A stretch of 64,000 bases of DNA, from contig JAUYFM010000038.1 of the NCBI GenBank assembly GCA_030690945.1, positions 1 through 64,000 of the forward strand. The letters are read 5' to 3'. Numbering within the stretch: position 1 is the first letter of the stretch; the number at the start of each line of letters is the position of its first letter. Under the pieces are notes generated by a model that ran no database searches, was not told the origin of the DNA, and was given only the letters and a program-made list of their open reading frames with translations. Positions 8,687-18,107 of the stretch are shown here, in pieces. The position numbers and the translations under genes were made by a program. The DNA is from Smithellaceae bacterium (lineage in GTDB: Bacteria; Desulfobacterota; Syntrophia; Syntrophales; Smithellaceae).

Positions 8687-9352
8687 ATGAAGTATCAAGA
8701 CGATATTTATATTTATGAGTGGGCGAACTATTTTGACAACAACTGCAACAGCTACTATATCGGCGGAGACGTACAGGCGCTCATTGATCCGGGCCTGACG
8801 CGCTATCTACCCGATTTGCTCAATCAGATGGCGAACGACGGCATCAAAAAGAAAAACATCCGCTACGTGATCAACACGCATTCTCATCCCGATCACTTTC
8901 AGGGTTCCGAACTTTTTGATCAGGAAACGGTGAAGATCGCCCTGCACCGCAAGGAAATGGATTTCCTCAAAGGCATCGGCGGCGAACTCTACGGTCTCTT
9001 CGGCATCACCGTGCCCCAGATGCAGATCAACATGCAACTGGAAGACGGCAAGCTCGAACTGGGCGATCAGCTATTCAAAGTCATTTCCATTCCCGGCCAT
9101 ACGCCCGGCTCCATCGGACTTTACTGGCCGGCAAAGAAAGTCCTCTTCTGCGGCGATGTCGTGTTTCAGCAGAATGTCGGCCGTACGGATTTTCCCGGAG
9201 GCAACGGCTCATTGCTGAAAAAGAGTATCGTCACGCTATCCGATCTGGACATCGAGTTGCTTTTACCCGGGCACATGGGCATTATCGAAGGCCGGGAGAA
9301 AGTACAGGACAATTTTAACATTATCATTCAAAATATTTTCCCCAACATTTAG
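8687..9352 (+). CDS. Metallo-beta-lactamase-fold hydrolase
   Basis: 221 residues with the full metal-binding set of the family: NTHSHPDHFQG (HxHxDH, about residues 63-73), the IPGHTPGSIGL histidine, the LFCGDVVF aspartate and the closing LLPGHMG histidine. It resembles glyoxalase II-like and general MBL hydrolases rather than a lactamase, as there is no signal peptide. The substrate is unknown. AAGGAAGG precedes the ATG, and it probably shares a transcript with the PspC-domain gene upstream. Confidence 0.8.
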   Translation: MKYQDDIYIYEWANYFDNNCNSYYIGGDVQALIDPGLTRYLPDLLNQMANDGIKKKNIRYVINTHSHPDHFQGSELFDQETVKIALHRKEMDFLKGIGGELYGLFGITVPQMQINMQLEDGKLELGDQLFKVISIPGHTPGSIGLYWPAKKVLFCGDVVFQQNVGRTDFPGGNGSLLKKSIVTLSDLDIELLLPGHMGIIEGREKVQDNFNIIIQNIFPNI

Positions 9353-9388
9353 GGACAATTTATACCAAGTCGCCGTCAAAAGTCAACA

Positions 9389-9441
9389 GTAGTATGGGTC
9401 TTTAGACCCGTTAAACACGCGAACCTAAAGGTTCGGACTAC
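9389..9441. repeat. Dispersed palindromic repeat, family C, copy 1
   Basis: Outer arms GTAGT and ACTAC enclose two small hairpins, GGGTCT-TT-AGACCC and GAACCT-AA-AGGTTC. The second copy, at 54456-54509, has a longer outer stem. The element could fold as a three-way junction or cruciform. It lies between the MBL hydrolase gene and ettA. Confidence 0.8.
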
Positions 9442-9500
9442 ATTGATTTGTTACCCTTTGAATGCAACTTGGTATTACCACTCTGGAGGTTTTACGCTAC

Positions 9501-11186
9501 ATGGCCAATGAAGGAAACAAAGTTATTTATTCCATGATCGGAGTCAGCAAGATTTACGAAAAAAAGCCGGTGCTCAAAGACATTTATTTGTCTTATTTCT
9601 ATGGCGCGAAAATCGGCGTGATCGGTTTGAACGGTTCCGGCAAAAGCTCTCTTTTAAAGATTCTGGCAGGGGTTGACGATGAATTTCTGGGCAAGACCAT
9701 TCTTTCCCCGGGCCACACGGTAGGCTATCTGGAGCAGGAACCGCGTCTGGACGAGTCAAAAACAGTGCGCCAGATTGTGGAGCAGGGTGTGCAGTCTACG
9801 ATGGATGTGATCAACGAATATAACGCCGTGAACGAAAAATTTGCCGAGTCCTTGTCGGATGACGAGATGACCAAACTCTGCGATAGACAGGCTGTCCTTC
9901 AGGAAAAGATGGATGCGCTCGATGCCTGGGATATGGATTCACGTCTGGAAATGGCGATGGACGCCCTGCGCTGCCCGCCGGGCGACACGCCCGTGAAGGT
10001 GCTCTCCGGCGGCGAAAAACGCCGTGTCGCTCTTTGTCGCCTGCTTCTGCAGAAACCGGACATTTTGCTTTTGGACGAACCGACCAACCATCTGGATGCC
10101 GAATCTGTCGCCTGGCTGGAACATCACCTGCAAAAATATGAAGGCACCATTATTGCCGTCACGCATGACCGCTATTTTCTCGACAACGTTGCGGGCTGGA
10201 TTCTGGAACTTGACCGCGGTCAGGGCATCCCCTGGCAGGGCAATTATTCTTCATGGCTCGAGCAAAAGCAAAACCGACTGAAGAATGAAGAAAAATCTGA
10301 GGGCGAAAGAATCAAGACCCTGGAGCGCGAACTGGAGTGGATTCGTATGTCGCCCAAAGGACGGCATGCCAAATCCAAGGCGCGCATTAGCGCTTATGAA
10401 GAATTGCTTGGGAAAAACCAGGAAAAGGAATCCGGCACCCGCGAAATGTTTATCGCACCGGGACCACGCCTGGGCGATCTGGTGATTGAAGCCAAGGACG
10501 TGAACAAGGGCTATGGCGATAAGCTGCTGGTGGAAGGCATGACTTTTGCGCTGCCACCCGGCGGCATCGTCGGCGTGATCGGCCCCAACGGCGCGGGCAA
10601 GACCACATTGTTCCGCATGATTACCAATCAGGAAACGCCGGATGCCGGAACGATTCGTATCGGCGAGACCGTGAAGCTGGCCTATGTTGATCAGAGCCGG
10701 GATGTGCTCGATCCCGACAAAAATATATGGGAAATGATAACCGGTGGCCAGGATGTTATTCCCATCGGATCTCGGCAGATCAATTCCCGCGCGTATGTGT
10801 CGCGCTTTAATTTTTCCGGTACGGATCAGCAGAAAAAAGTCGGGACGCTTTCTGGTGGAGAGCGTAACCGCGTTCATCTGGCACGCATGCTCAAGGAAGG
10901 CGCCAATGTGCTGCTGCTCGATGAGCCCACCAACGATCTGGATATCAACACGCTGCGCGCATTGGAAGATTCCCTGGAGAGCTTTGCCGGTTGCGTCGTC
11001 GTCATCAGCCACGACCGCTGGTTTTTAGATCGAATCTGCACGCACATTCTGGCCTTTGAAGGCGAAAGCAAAACGCTCCTATTTGACGGCAACTATTCCG
11101 AATATGAAGAAGACCGCAAAAGCCGCCTCGGTGCCGCAGCCAGCCAGCCGCACCGCATCAAGTACCGGCAGCTGACCAGAAGATAA
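9501..11186 (+). CDS. ettA: ABC-F translation factor EttA
   Basis: 561 residues with two ATP-binding cassettes and no membrane segment. The first has Walker A GLNGSGKSS, signature LSGGEKRRVAL and LLLDEPTNHLD; the second has GPNGAGKTT, LSGGERNRVHL and LLLDEPTNDLD. Length and the opening MIGVSKIYEKKPVLKDIYLS match EttA, the energy-dependent translational throttle that binds the ribosomal E site and gates entry into elongation. I chose ATG 9501 because GGAGG lies 12 bp upstream and the length then fits the family (about 555). An earlier in-frame ATG at 9462 would add 13 residues unlike the family. Confidence 0.93.
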   Translation: MANEGNKVIYSMIGVSKIYEKKPVLKDIYLSYFYGAKIGVIGLNGSGKSSLLKILAGVDDEFLGKTILSPGHTVGYLEQEPRLDESKTVRQIVEQGVQSTMDVINEYNAVNEKFAESLSDDEMTKLCDRQAVLQEKMDALDAWDMDSRLEMAMDALRCPPGDTPVKVLSGGEKRRVALCRLLLQKPDILLLDEPTNHLDAESVAWLEHHLQKYEGTIIAVTHDRYFLDNVAGWILELDRGQGIPWQGNYSSWLEQKQNRLKNEEKSEGERIKTLERELEWIRMSPKGRHAKSKARISAYEELLGKNQEKESGTREMFIAPGPRLGDLVIEAKDVNKGYGDKLLVEGMTFALPPGGIVGVIGPNGAGKTTLFRMITNQETPDAGTIRIGETVKLAYVDQSRDVLDPDKNIWEMITGGQDVIPIGSRQINSRAYVSRFNFSGTDQQKKVGTLSGGERNRVHLARMLKEGANVLLLDEPTNDLDINTLRALEDSLESFAGCVVVISHDRWFLDRICTHILAFEGESKTLLFDGNYSEYEEDRKSRLGAAASQPHRIKYRQLTRR

Positions 11187-11193
11187 AAATCAA

Positions 11194-11236
11194 CTATTCT
11201 GTCATTACCCGGCTTGACTGGGCAATGATAGAATAG
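11194..11236. terminator. Bidirectional terminator between ettA and yhbY
   Basis: CTATTCTGTCATTACCC and GGGCAATGATAGAATAG form a 17-bp stem with two mismatches that are wobble pairs on one strand. It lies between two convergent genes, where a shared terminator is expected. Confidence 0.7.
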
Positions 11237-11244
11237 TGTCTGAA

Positions 11245-11559
11245 TTATTGCGAAACAACTTTTGGGATTTTAATTTTTCTTTTTTCCGTCTGTGGACAGG
11301 GACGATAGAAAATGGCGATGTTGCCGATGAGGCCGACCACTTCGCTTTTGGTGGCTTTGGCAATTTCTGCGGCAATTTCTTCTTTGGATTCTTTGAATTC
11401 CCCGAATTTTACTTTGATGAGTTCATGATCCTTCAGAGCGAGATCAACGGAGCCCAGTAGTTGTTCGGTCACGCCTTTTGTGCCAATCATTACAAGCGGT
11501 TTTAAATGATGTGCCTCTCCGCGCAGATATTTTCGTTGTGAGCCTTTGAGTGGTTCCAT
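11245..11559 (-). CDS. yhbY: YhbY-type CRM-domain RNA-binding protein
   Basis: 104 residues formed almost entirely by one CRM (CRS1-YhbY) domain. It starts LKGSQRKYLRGEAHHLKPLV, has the GTKGVTEQLLGS segment in place of the usual GxxG loop region, and contains the LIKVKFGEF strand. The E. coli homologue binds pre-50S ribosomal particles, so a role in large-subunit assembly is likely. AAGGAAG precedes the ATG at 11559. It converges with ettA. Confidence 0.85.
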   Translation of the reverse strand: MEPLKGSQRKYLRGEAHHLKPLVMIGTKGVTEQLLGSVDLALKDHELIKVKFGEFKESKEEIAAEIAKATKSEVVGLIGNIAIFYRPCPQTEKRKIKIPKVVSQ

Positions 11560-11629
11560 GATTTCTTCCTTCTTATTTCAGTTGGATTTCGTATAGCATA
11601 GATGGTCTTAATTAAGAAACCTTAATATT

Positions 11630-11745
11630 ATATACCCTCTCCCTCAGAAGGGAGAGGGCCAGGGAGAGGGTGATAACAGTTGCTTGCCCGAATTCCCCCT
11701 CCCCTCAATCCCCGCCCTCCAGGGGCGGGGAAGTCACAAAGCTAG
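11630..11745. repeat. Cluster of C- and G-rich intergenic hairpins
   Basis: ACCCTCTCCCTC...GAGGGAGAGGGT around 11634-11672 is a long inverted repeat, followed by CCCCGCCC-TCCA-GGGGCGGGG near 11716-11740. These lie in the 294-bp gap before the amidase gene and look like generic intergenic palindromes; no gene is visible here. Confidence 0.6.
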
Positions 11746-11853
11746 CGGGCAAGAAGCTCAAGAATGAGAGGAGAGTGAGGCAGATAAATTCAGTAGAAAT
11801 GTTCTTCGAATCATGTCATGATCACTCATCCAACAGAAGGGAACCTTTTGAGT

Positions 11854-13374
11854 ATGAAAAAAAAGATTTCTTCTTCATCCCCTAAACTTCGCATGAAATT
11901 TGATCCCGATTTCGGAACAGCGATTCAGGCCGTTAAGGCGATCAAGGCCGGAGTTATCTCGTCCCGTGAATTAACGAAACATGTCTTTAACCGTATTAAG
12001 AAGCACAATAAAAAAATCAACGCCTTTGTCACACTCAATGAGGAACAGGCATTAAAGCAGGCCCGCAAAGCGGATAACGACCTGGCGAAGGGAATTAGCC
12101 GGGGGCCGCTCCACGGGTTGCCGATCCTCATCAAAGATCAGTTTCGCACGGCAGGGTTACGCACCACATGCGGATTTCCCGATCTTGCTGATTATGTTCC
12201 CAAAGAAAACGCAGTGGCTGTGCAGAAGCTCCTTAACGCCGGGGCCGTCATCATCGGCAAGACCAACACACCCATCGGCGCAAGTGATATCCAGACATAC
12301 AACCCCGTGGCGGGAACGACCAACAATCCGTGGGATGTGAACCGAACCTCCGGCGGGTCCACCGGAGGTGGAGCGGCCGCGCTGGCTGCCGGCTTAGGCT
12401 TTCTTGAACTGGGCGCGGATCTGGCCGGATCAATCCGCACCCCTTCCAATTTTTGCGGCATTTGCGGCCACAAATCATCGCTTAATCTTGTTTCGGCTCA
12501 GGGCGTGATCCCGCCCCTGCCGTCGCTGGTGTCGCCCGCCATCAATCTGGCCGGTTTAAACGATCTGGCAGTCATTGGTCCCATGGCGCGCGCGGCGGCG
12601 GATTTGAAGCTTGAACTTGAAATTCTTGCGGGTCCGGCTCAGGAAGACACTGTGGCTTACCACTGGAGACTTCCAAAACCACGCAAAACCAGGCTGAAGG
12701 ATTACAAGATCGGTTACGTAATCAATGATGCTTTCTGTCCGGTGCATCCCGAAATTCAAAGCATCATCGGCAATACCGTCGACGCCTTGCGCAAGGAAGG
12801 TGTCAAGCTCAAAGAGGGATGGCCCGAGGGAATCACCTTTGCCAACGTTTTTGAAACGTATTTCAAACTGATGGCCGCCTATGTTTCTCAATCACCGTTT
12901 TTCACCGACGAGCTGATCAATATGATGAAACTCCTCTACGGCATGCCCTACGGCGAAACACAACACCAGTATGTGGAGGGCCTGACCATTTCCCATAAAA
13001 ACTGGGTCGCCCTCGGCGTGATAAGGCTTTCCTCGCGGCTGGCCTGGCAGGAGTATTTCAAAACCTTTGACGCGTTTCTGATGCCTGCAAACTGCATTCC
13101 GGCCTTTACCCACAATCACGATCGAAACTTTTGGGGACGGGTTCTGGAGTCGTCGGATGGCCCAAGGTATTACGCCGAAACCTTCAAGTGGATATCCCCC
13201 GCAACGCTCGCGGGATGCCCGGTGACGTTGATTCCCGCAGGAAAGACAAAAGACGGCCTGCCGGTAGGCATACAGATCATGGGGCCTTACATGGAAGACG
13301 GCACGTCACTGGATCTGGCCATGAAAATGGAAGACGTTCTGGGAGGATTTACGCCACCGCCGGGATATCGTTAG
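11854..13374 (+). CDS. Amidase-signature family hydrolase
   Basis: 506 residues of the amidase signature family (GatA-like fold). The catalytic triad is visible: Lys in LPILIKDQF, the cis-serine in SGGSTGGGAAAL and the nucleophile serine in DLAGSIRTPS. No Asp/Glu-tRNA amidotransferase partners (gatB, gatC) are nearby, and the C-terminal half is diverged, so this is more likely a stand-alone amide hydrolase than GatA. I chose ATG 11854 because AGAAGGGA lies about 12 bp upstream; the ATG at 11818 lacks a ribosome site. Confidence 0.82.
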   Translation: MKKKISSSSPKLRMKFDPDFGTAIQAVKAIKAGVISSRELTKHVFNRIKKHNKKINAFVTLNEEQALKQARKADNDLAKGISRGPLHGLPILIKDQFRTAGLRTTCGFPDLADYVPKENAVAVQKLLNAGAVIIGKTNTPIGASDIQTYNPVAGTTNNPWDVNRTSGGSTGGGAAALAAGLGFLELGADLAGSIRTPSNFCGICGHKSSLNLVSAQGVIPPLPSLVSPAINLAGLNDLAVIGPMARAAADLKLELEILAGPAQEDTVAYHWRLPKPRKTRLKDYKIGYVINDAFCPVHPEIQSIIGNTVDALRKEGVKLKEGWPEGITFANVFETYFKLMAAYVSQSPFFTDELINMMKLLYGMPYGETQHQYVEGLTISHKNWVALGVIRLSSRLAWQEYFKTFDAFLMPANCIPAFTHNHDRNFWGRVLESSDGPRYYAETFKWISPATLAGCPVTLIPAGKTKDGLPVGIQIMGPYMEDGTSLDLAMKMEDVLGGFTPPPGYR

Positions 13375-13477
13375 TGAAGCGTCGTTAGTGAAGCGTGAAG
13401 CGCAAAAAACGAAACACGAACTTCGATCTGCGGTGTACGAGATACGCTTCACGAATTCCGCTTCACGCAATACGTCG
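13369..13477. repeat. TGAAGCG-rich inverted and direct repeat
   Basis: CGTTAGTGAAGCGT occurs twice in tandem (13369-13382 and 13383-13396); the first copy contains the amidase stop codon. The opposite-sense words CGCTTCACG and CCGCTTCACG follow at about 13445-13469, giving a long imperfect hairpin. Confidence 0.65.
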
Positions 13478-13498
13478 TGCCTTTCCAAAAAGGTATGA

Positions 13499-13846
13499 AT
13501 GAAAATGTTTTGCCCAAAATGCGGAGCTGAATACTGGGAAGGCTTTTACAAGTGCGCCGATTGCGGTACTGATTTAGTTGCAGGCCAACCGCCGGAGGCT
13601 GAAGACGAGGTGCGTTATGTGGAAATGGTTGAGGTTTTCTCGACATATAATCAGGGCGACATCGCGTTTATCAAGTCCGTGCTCGATGGCGAAGACATCC
13701 ATTATTATTTTCAGGGAGAAAGTACGCTTATGATGGTTGCTGCCGGATCTTATGCCCGCCTGTTGGTTCAGGACGATCAGGCCGGACGCGTCCGGGACAT
13801 TCTTGAAGAGATGGGGTTTATTCAGCCCCTCTGTGCCCTTTACTGA
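13499..13846 (+). CDS. Zinc-ribbon plus DUF2007 small protein
   Basis: 115 residues. The N-terminus is a four-cysteine zinc ribbon (FCPKCG...KCADCG, residues 4-24). The rest matches the DUF2007 'putative signal transducing' fold: VEVFSTYNQGDIAFIKSVL, the ligand-like AGSYARLLVQ and DILEEMG. The biochemical function of DUF2007 is unknown. It follows the repeat after the amidase and precedes the acyl-CoA ligase operon by about 100 bp. Confidence 0.75.
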   Translation: MKMFCPKCGAEYWEGFYKCADCGTDLVAGQPPEAEDEVRYVEMVEVFSTYNQGDIAFIKSVLDGEDIHYYFQGESTLMMVAAGSYARLLVQDDQAGRVRDILEEMGFIQPLCALY

Positions 13847-13941
13847 GGAATTGATTCATCCTGTAAAAACTTACAATGTGGCATTAAACCTGCAATGCTC
13901 CAGTGAAAGAAAATTCGAGTATTCACCTTGAAAGGAGAGAA

Positions 13942-15654
13942 ATGATGTCTAATCAAAAGCCGTGGTTGAAGTTTTATAAAAATGTACCGGAAACAATAGA
14001 CTATCCCCGTGTAACCATGTACGAGGCTCTGATGCAAACCGTCGAAAAATATCCGGACCGCATCGCTTATGATTTTTTCGATTACACCTCAACGTATCGC
14101 CAGTTTGCGCGGGACATCGACATCTGCGCAAATGCGCTGGCCTCGCTTGGCCTGAAGAAGGGCGACCGGATCACGATTTCCATGCCGACATCCCCGCAGG
14201 GCCTCATCTGCTTTTACGCCGCCAACAAGCTTGGCGTGGTGGCCAGCATGATCCACCCGCTTTCCACACCCGCCGAAATCGCTTATTACCTGAATGTCAG
14301 TAAAAGCCGGGTCGCCTTTACGTTAGACCTGTTTCATGACAGTTTCAAAAACCTTCCGGAGAAAACTTCATTGGAGTTGCTTATCTTGACGGAAATCTTT
14401 GACCAGATGACCCAGGGGCAGCCCATGGCGGAAAAGCCCGTGCCAACGGCGGGACCAGCAGTCCGGTGGTGGAAGGATCTGATGACTGCCTCGCACCCGC
14501 AGGCGCCGACAACGGACATGCATACTGATGAAATGGCCGTCATCCTGTATAGCGGCGGGACAACGGGCTTTCCCAAAGGCATCATGCTCTCCAACTATAA
14601 TTTTATCAGTGAGGGGCTGATGGTCGCCAACTGGGGCGGCGGAGAACTGATGGCGGAGGATTCATCCATTCTGGCGATCCTGCCTATTTTCCACGGCTTC
14701 GGCCTGGGTGTTTGCTGCAACGCCGCTTTTATGGGCGGAAGCAAGAGCATTCTCGTCCCCCAGTTTACGCCGGAGATTGTGGCCGATCTCATCAGGAAAA
14801 AACGCCCCAATATCGTCGTCGGGGTGCCGACACTTTACGACGCCCTCTCCAAAAATGAAGTGTTCAAGACCACGGATCTGAGCTGTCTGAAAAATACCTC
14901 CTCCGGAGCCGACTCGCTGCCGCGGACCGTCAAGGAAAGGTTTGAAGAAGTCGTCAGGAAGCAGGGGGGAGATGTCCAACTGGTGGAAGGATACGGTCTG
15001 ACAGAGGCCGTCACCGCGATTATGTCCACGCCGGTTGACGGCTATCGGGAAGGCAGCGTAGGTATTCCGTTTCCGGATATGCTGGCAAAAGTGGTCGGCA
15101 TCGGCACAATCGATGAGGTTCCTGTCGGCGCAGAGGGGGAGCTTTGCATCAGCGGTCCGGCTGTCATGCTGGGCTATCTGGAGCAGCCGGAAGAGAACGC
15201 CCGGGTTCTCCAGACACACGCTGACGGCAGGATCTGGCTTCACACAGGGGACATTTTCACCATGGACGCCGACGGCTATTTCTATTTCAAGCTGCGTCTC
15301 AAGCGCATGATCAAGTCTTCAGGCATGAATGTCTATCCCGTTCAGGTGGAAGCCGTTCTGGACAAGCACCCGGATGTGGCGGCAGTCTGCGTGATCGGTG
15401 TGCCGGATGAGGCTCAGGTGGAGAAGGTCAAGGCCTTCGTCGTCCTGAAGGACGCAACCAAGGCATCTCCCGAAATGGAAAAGACGCTGATCAACTTTTG
15501 CCGCGACCAGTTGATCAAGTGGTCCTGCCCCCGGGAGGTGGAGTTCACGGACAAGCTGCCCCAAACGAAAGTGGGCAAGATCGCCTACACCGAACTGGAA
15601 AAGCAGGAAATTGAAAAACTCCGCAAAGCGGGAAAATATACGGGAGGAAAATAA
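13942..15654 (+). CDS. Acyl-CoA ligase (AMP-forming) of the dehydratase operon
   Basis: 570 residues of the acyl-adenylate-forming family. Visible are the P-loop YSGGTTGFPKG, YGLTEAV, WLHTGD followed by LKRMIKSSG, and the C-terminal KVGKIAY lysine region. It should activate a carboxylic acid to its CoA thioester. The following two genes encode dehydratase/reductase subunits, and its stop overlaps the next start by one base (TAATG), so its product is probably their substrate: an aromatic, alicyclic or 2-hydroxy acid. AAAGGAGAG precedes the paired ATGs at 13942 and 13945; the earlier ATG at 13903 has no ribosome site. Confidence 0.88.
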   Translation: MMSNQKPWLKFYKNVPETIDYPRVTMYEALMQTVEKYPDRIAYDFFDYTSTYRQFARDIDICANALASLGLKKGDRITISMPTSPQGLICFYAANKLGVVASMIHPLSTPAEIAYYLNVSKSRVAFTLDLFHDSFKNLPEKTSLELLILTEIFDQMTQGQPMAEKPVPTAGPAVRWWKDLMTASHPQAPTTDMHTDEMAVILYSGGTTGFPKGIMLSNYNFISEGLMVANWGGGELMAEDSSILAILPIFHGFGLGVCCNAAFMGGSKSILVPQFTPEIVADLIRKKRPNIVVGVPTLYDALSKNEVFKTTDLSCLKNTSSGADSLPRTVKERFEEVVRKQGGDVQLVEGYGLTEAVTAIMSTPVDGYREGSVGIPFPDMLAKVVGIGTIDEVPVGAEGELCISGPAVMLGYLEQPEENARVLQTHADGRIWLHTGDIFTMDADGYFYFKLRLKRMIKSSGMNVYPVQVEAVLDKHPDVAAVCVIGVPDEAQVEKVKAFVVLKDATKASPEMEKTLINFCRDQLIKWSCPREVEFTDKLPQTKVGKIAYTELEKQEIEKLRKAGKYTGGK

Positions 15655-16775
15655 TGAACCATCTGGAAGAATACCGCCGGGTCGTTTCGGACCCATCCGA
15701 CTATGCCCGGCAACTGCAAAAAACATCCGGTAAAAAAATAATCGGATACACCTGCTCCTACACGCCGGAGGAAGTCATCATGGCCGCTGGTGCTCATCCC
15801 CTGAGGCTATTCGGCACGAAACAAAACATCAGTCTGGCCGACTCCCACCTGCAATCCTACTGTTGCTCTATAGTCCGCGGGATTCTGGAGGAAGGTCTGT
15901 CCGGGCGTGTTGATTACCTCGATGGCATGGTTTTCCCGCATACCTGCGACTCGATGCAACGGCTGTCCGACATCTGGCGGATGAATATCCCTTTCGGTTT
16001 CCATCTGGATATCACCCTGCCCGTCAAGCTCGATACGGTAAGCGCCAAAGACTATATGATAGATGTCTTGAAAAAATTCCGGGATGACCTGGGTCGGAAA
16101 CTGAATGTTGAGATTTCTGATGAGGCTTTGCAAAAGGCGATTACGACTACCAACGCCATCCGTCAATCCATCCGGGCGATCTATGACATCCGTAATCTGT
16201 ATCCCCAGCTCATGCCGGGAGATGATCTATATAACATTGTTCGTGCGTCGATGATCATGGACCGGGACCGGCTGGCAGTGATGCTTGCCGAAACGGCCGC
16301 GGAATTGAAAGAACGCGCCGCCGGGGCGAAACCTGCCGACATGAAGCGTATTATGCTGGCCGGTGGCATGTGCAATCAACCCGATGTGTATGCGATGATT
16401 GAAGATGCAGGCGGGGGCATTGTCTGGGACGATTTCTGCACGGGGGCCCGCTATTTTACCGGTTTGATTGACACAGGGCGCGATCCGCTTGCGGGTATTG
16501 GTGAACGCCTTCTGAACCGGGTTGTCTGCCCCGCAAAGCATGCCGACCTTGATGGACGAGCCCGACATATCATCGGTCTGGTCAAAGAAAAGAATGCCCG
16601 GGGCGTGATTTTCCTATTGTTCAAGTTCTGTGATCCCCATGCCTTCGACTACCCTTACCTTAAAGAGCGCCTCGATGAAGCCGGCATTCCACTGATGATC
16701 GCGGAAGTAGACGATTCCCTGCCCGCCGGCGGGCAGTTGAGGACGCGCTTTGAAGCCTTTTTAGAAATGCTGTGA
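15654..16775 (+). CDS. 2-Hydroxyacyl-CoA dehydratase / benzoyl-CoA reductase-type subunit (HgdB/BcrC-like)
   Basis: 373 residues of the HgdB/FldC/BcrC family, the smaller substrate-binding, iron-sulfur subunit. Family cysteines are seen in GYTCSYTPEE (about residue 34), SYCCSIVRG (about 69) and PHTCDSMQRL (about 99), followed by LAGGMCNQPDV in the second lobe. These enzymes use an ATP-driven activator to inject one electron and carry out radical dehydration or ring reduction. It is translationally coupled to the ligase (TAATG) and followed 11 bp later by the larger subunit. Family membership is clear; whether the substrate is a 2-hydroxyacyl-CoA or an aromatic CoA is not decided by sequence alone. 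Confidence 0.87.
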   Translation: MNHLEEYRRVVSDPSDYARQLQKTSGKKIIGYTCSYTPEEVIMAAGAHPLRLFGTKQNISLADSHLQSYCCSIVRGILEEGLSGRVDYLDGMVFPHTCDSMQRLSDIWRMNIPFGFHLDITLPVKLDTVSAKDYMIDVLKKFRDDLGRKLNVEISDEALQKAITTTNAIRQSIRAIYDIRNLYPQLMPGDDLYNIVRASMIMDRDRLAVMLAETAAELKERAAGAKPADMKRIMLAGGMCNQPDVYAMIEDAGGGIVWDDFCTGARYFTGLIDTGRDPLAGIGERLLNRVVCPAKHADLDGRARHIIGLVKEKNARGVIFLLFKFCDPHAFDYPYLKERLDEAGIPLMIAEVDDSLPAGGQLRTRFEAFLEML

Positions 16776-16786
16776 AAGGAAATAAC

Positions 16787-18028
16787 ATGACAGACAATAC
16801 GCAAAATAACGAAATCAAAACGATCAACTACGAAAAGCAAATGCGGGATATCATGACCACTTATTATATTGACGCCAAAACGGCCGGTCAGAACAACAAA
16901 AAGGTGGCATGGATAACCAGCGGCGGCCCGGTCGAGCCTCTGATTGCCATGGATATTATTCCCGTTTATCCGGAAAACCACGGGGCAATGATCGGCGCCA
17001 GCAAGATGGGTGTCGATTTATGCAAAAAGGCGGAAGAGATGGGCTATTCGAGCGATCTTTGCTCCTACGCCCGAGGCGACATTTCCTGTGCAACCGTTAA
17101 TGGTGGCCCCATCGGCGGTCTGCCGGAACCGGACATGCTGGTGTGCTGCAACAATATCTGCGGGACGGTTCTCAAATGGTATGAAGTGCAGGCCCGATAC
17201 TTCAAGGTGCCCCTGTTTATTTTTGACACCCCCATCGTCCACACGGAATTCACCCCGGAGATGAAAACGTATGTCCAACGGCAGATGGAAGAGTATATCC
17301 TCTTTCTGGAGGGCGTCTGTGGCCGCAAGATGGATTGGGACCGCATGAAGGAAGTCGGCAAGCTCTCCTTTGAAGGGCAACAGCTCTGGCAGGAAGTGCT
17401 GGATACAGCCATCAGCAGGCCATCGCCCCTGACCGCCTTCGACGCCTTTTTCTATCTCGCCCTGATCGTTACACTCCGGGGAACCCAGCAGGCCGTTGAC
17501 TACTATCGTGGGCTCCGCGATGAAATGCGCAGACGCGCCAGTGAGGGGAAAGGGGCCATTCCCCGGGAACGGTATCGTCTGCTGTGGGATAACCTGCCGA
17601 TCTGGTACCGGCTGAAATGGCTGTCCAAGGAATTTGCCCAGCATGACGCCTGTCTGGTGGCCGACACCTATACCTCGGCCTGGTGCGGCTCTCTGAAATA
17701 CATCAACGAAAATGATTTTATCGGATCCGCCGCGGAATCCTATACCCGCATTTATTTAAATATCGGCGTGGACCAGATGGCGGAGATCGTCCTTTCGATG
17801 ATCGATAAATACGGGGCTGACGGGATCGTCATGCACTCCAACCGCAGCTGCAAGCCTTATTCCTTCGGTCAGTATGACATCCAGAAAATCGTTCAGCGTG
17901 AACGGGGCATTCCCTCATTGATGCTTGAAGCCGATATGTGCGACGAACGGAATTTTTCCGAGGCTCAGATTCAAACGCGGATCGAAGCCTTCATGGAAAT
18001 GATCAGGGCAAGTAAGGGAGCATCCTGA
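16787..18028 (+). CDS. 2-Hydroxyacyl-CoA dehydratase / benzoyl-CoA reductase-type subunit (HgdA/BcrB-like)
   Basis: 413 residues, the larger partner subunit. Conserved features include WITSGGPVEPLIAMDIIPVY, SDLCSYARGD, LVCCNNICGT and, near the C-terminus, MHSNRSCKPYSFGQYD. Together with the preceding gene it forms the heterodimer that binds the CoA ester and iron-sulfur clusters. The ATG at 16787 is preceded by AAAGGA; a GTG at 16772 overlapping the previous stop is a weaker alternative. The expected third gene, the ATP-dependent activator, begins one base after this stop but is truncated after 25 codons. Confidence 0.87.
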   Translation: MTDNTQNNEIKTINYEKQMRDIMTTYYIDAKTAGQNNKKVAWITSGGPVEPLIAMDIIPVYPENHGAMIGASKMGVDLCKKAEEMGYSSDLCSYARGDISCATVNGGPIGGLPEPDMLVCCNNICGTVLKWYEVQARYFKVPLFIFDTPIVHTEFTPEMKTYVQRQMEEYILFLEGVCGRKMDWDRMKEVGKLSFEGQQLWQEVLDTAISRPSPLTAFDAFFYLALIVTLRGTQQAVDYYRGLRDEMRRRASEGKGAIPRERYRLLWDNLPIWYRLKWLSKEFAQHDACLVADTYTSAWCGSLKYINENDFIGSAAESYTRIYLNIGVDQMAEIVLSMIDKYGADGIVMHSNRSCKPYSFGQYDIQKIVQRERGIPSLMLEADMCDERNFSEAQIQTRIEAFMEMIRASKGAS

Positions 18029-18029
18029 A

Positions 18030-18107
18030 ATGTACACGGTCGGCATTGATATCGGTTTCGTAACAGCCAATGTCTTATTCAACCCGAAAATGGAGGAGTC
18101 TCAATAA
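18030..18107 (+). pseudogene. N-terminal fragment of the dehydratase activator ATPase (BadF/BcrA/HgdC type)
   Basis: 25 codons starting MYTVGIDIGFVTANVLFNP. This is the first phosphate-binding strand of the ASKHA-fold activator family (normally near YTVGIDIGS-ATAK). It is followed after MEESQ by TAA, which overlaps the MFS start as TAATG. A C-terminal part of the same family lies after the MFS gene at 19398-19542. About 125 middle residues, including the GGQDSK-type ATP site, are missing. Confidence 0.85.

Noticed and set aside
13903-13941. Earlier start for the acyl-CoA ligase
   Set aside because: No ribosome site precedes 13903, while AAAGGAG lies just before 13942.
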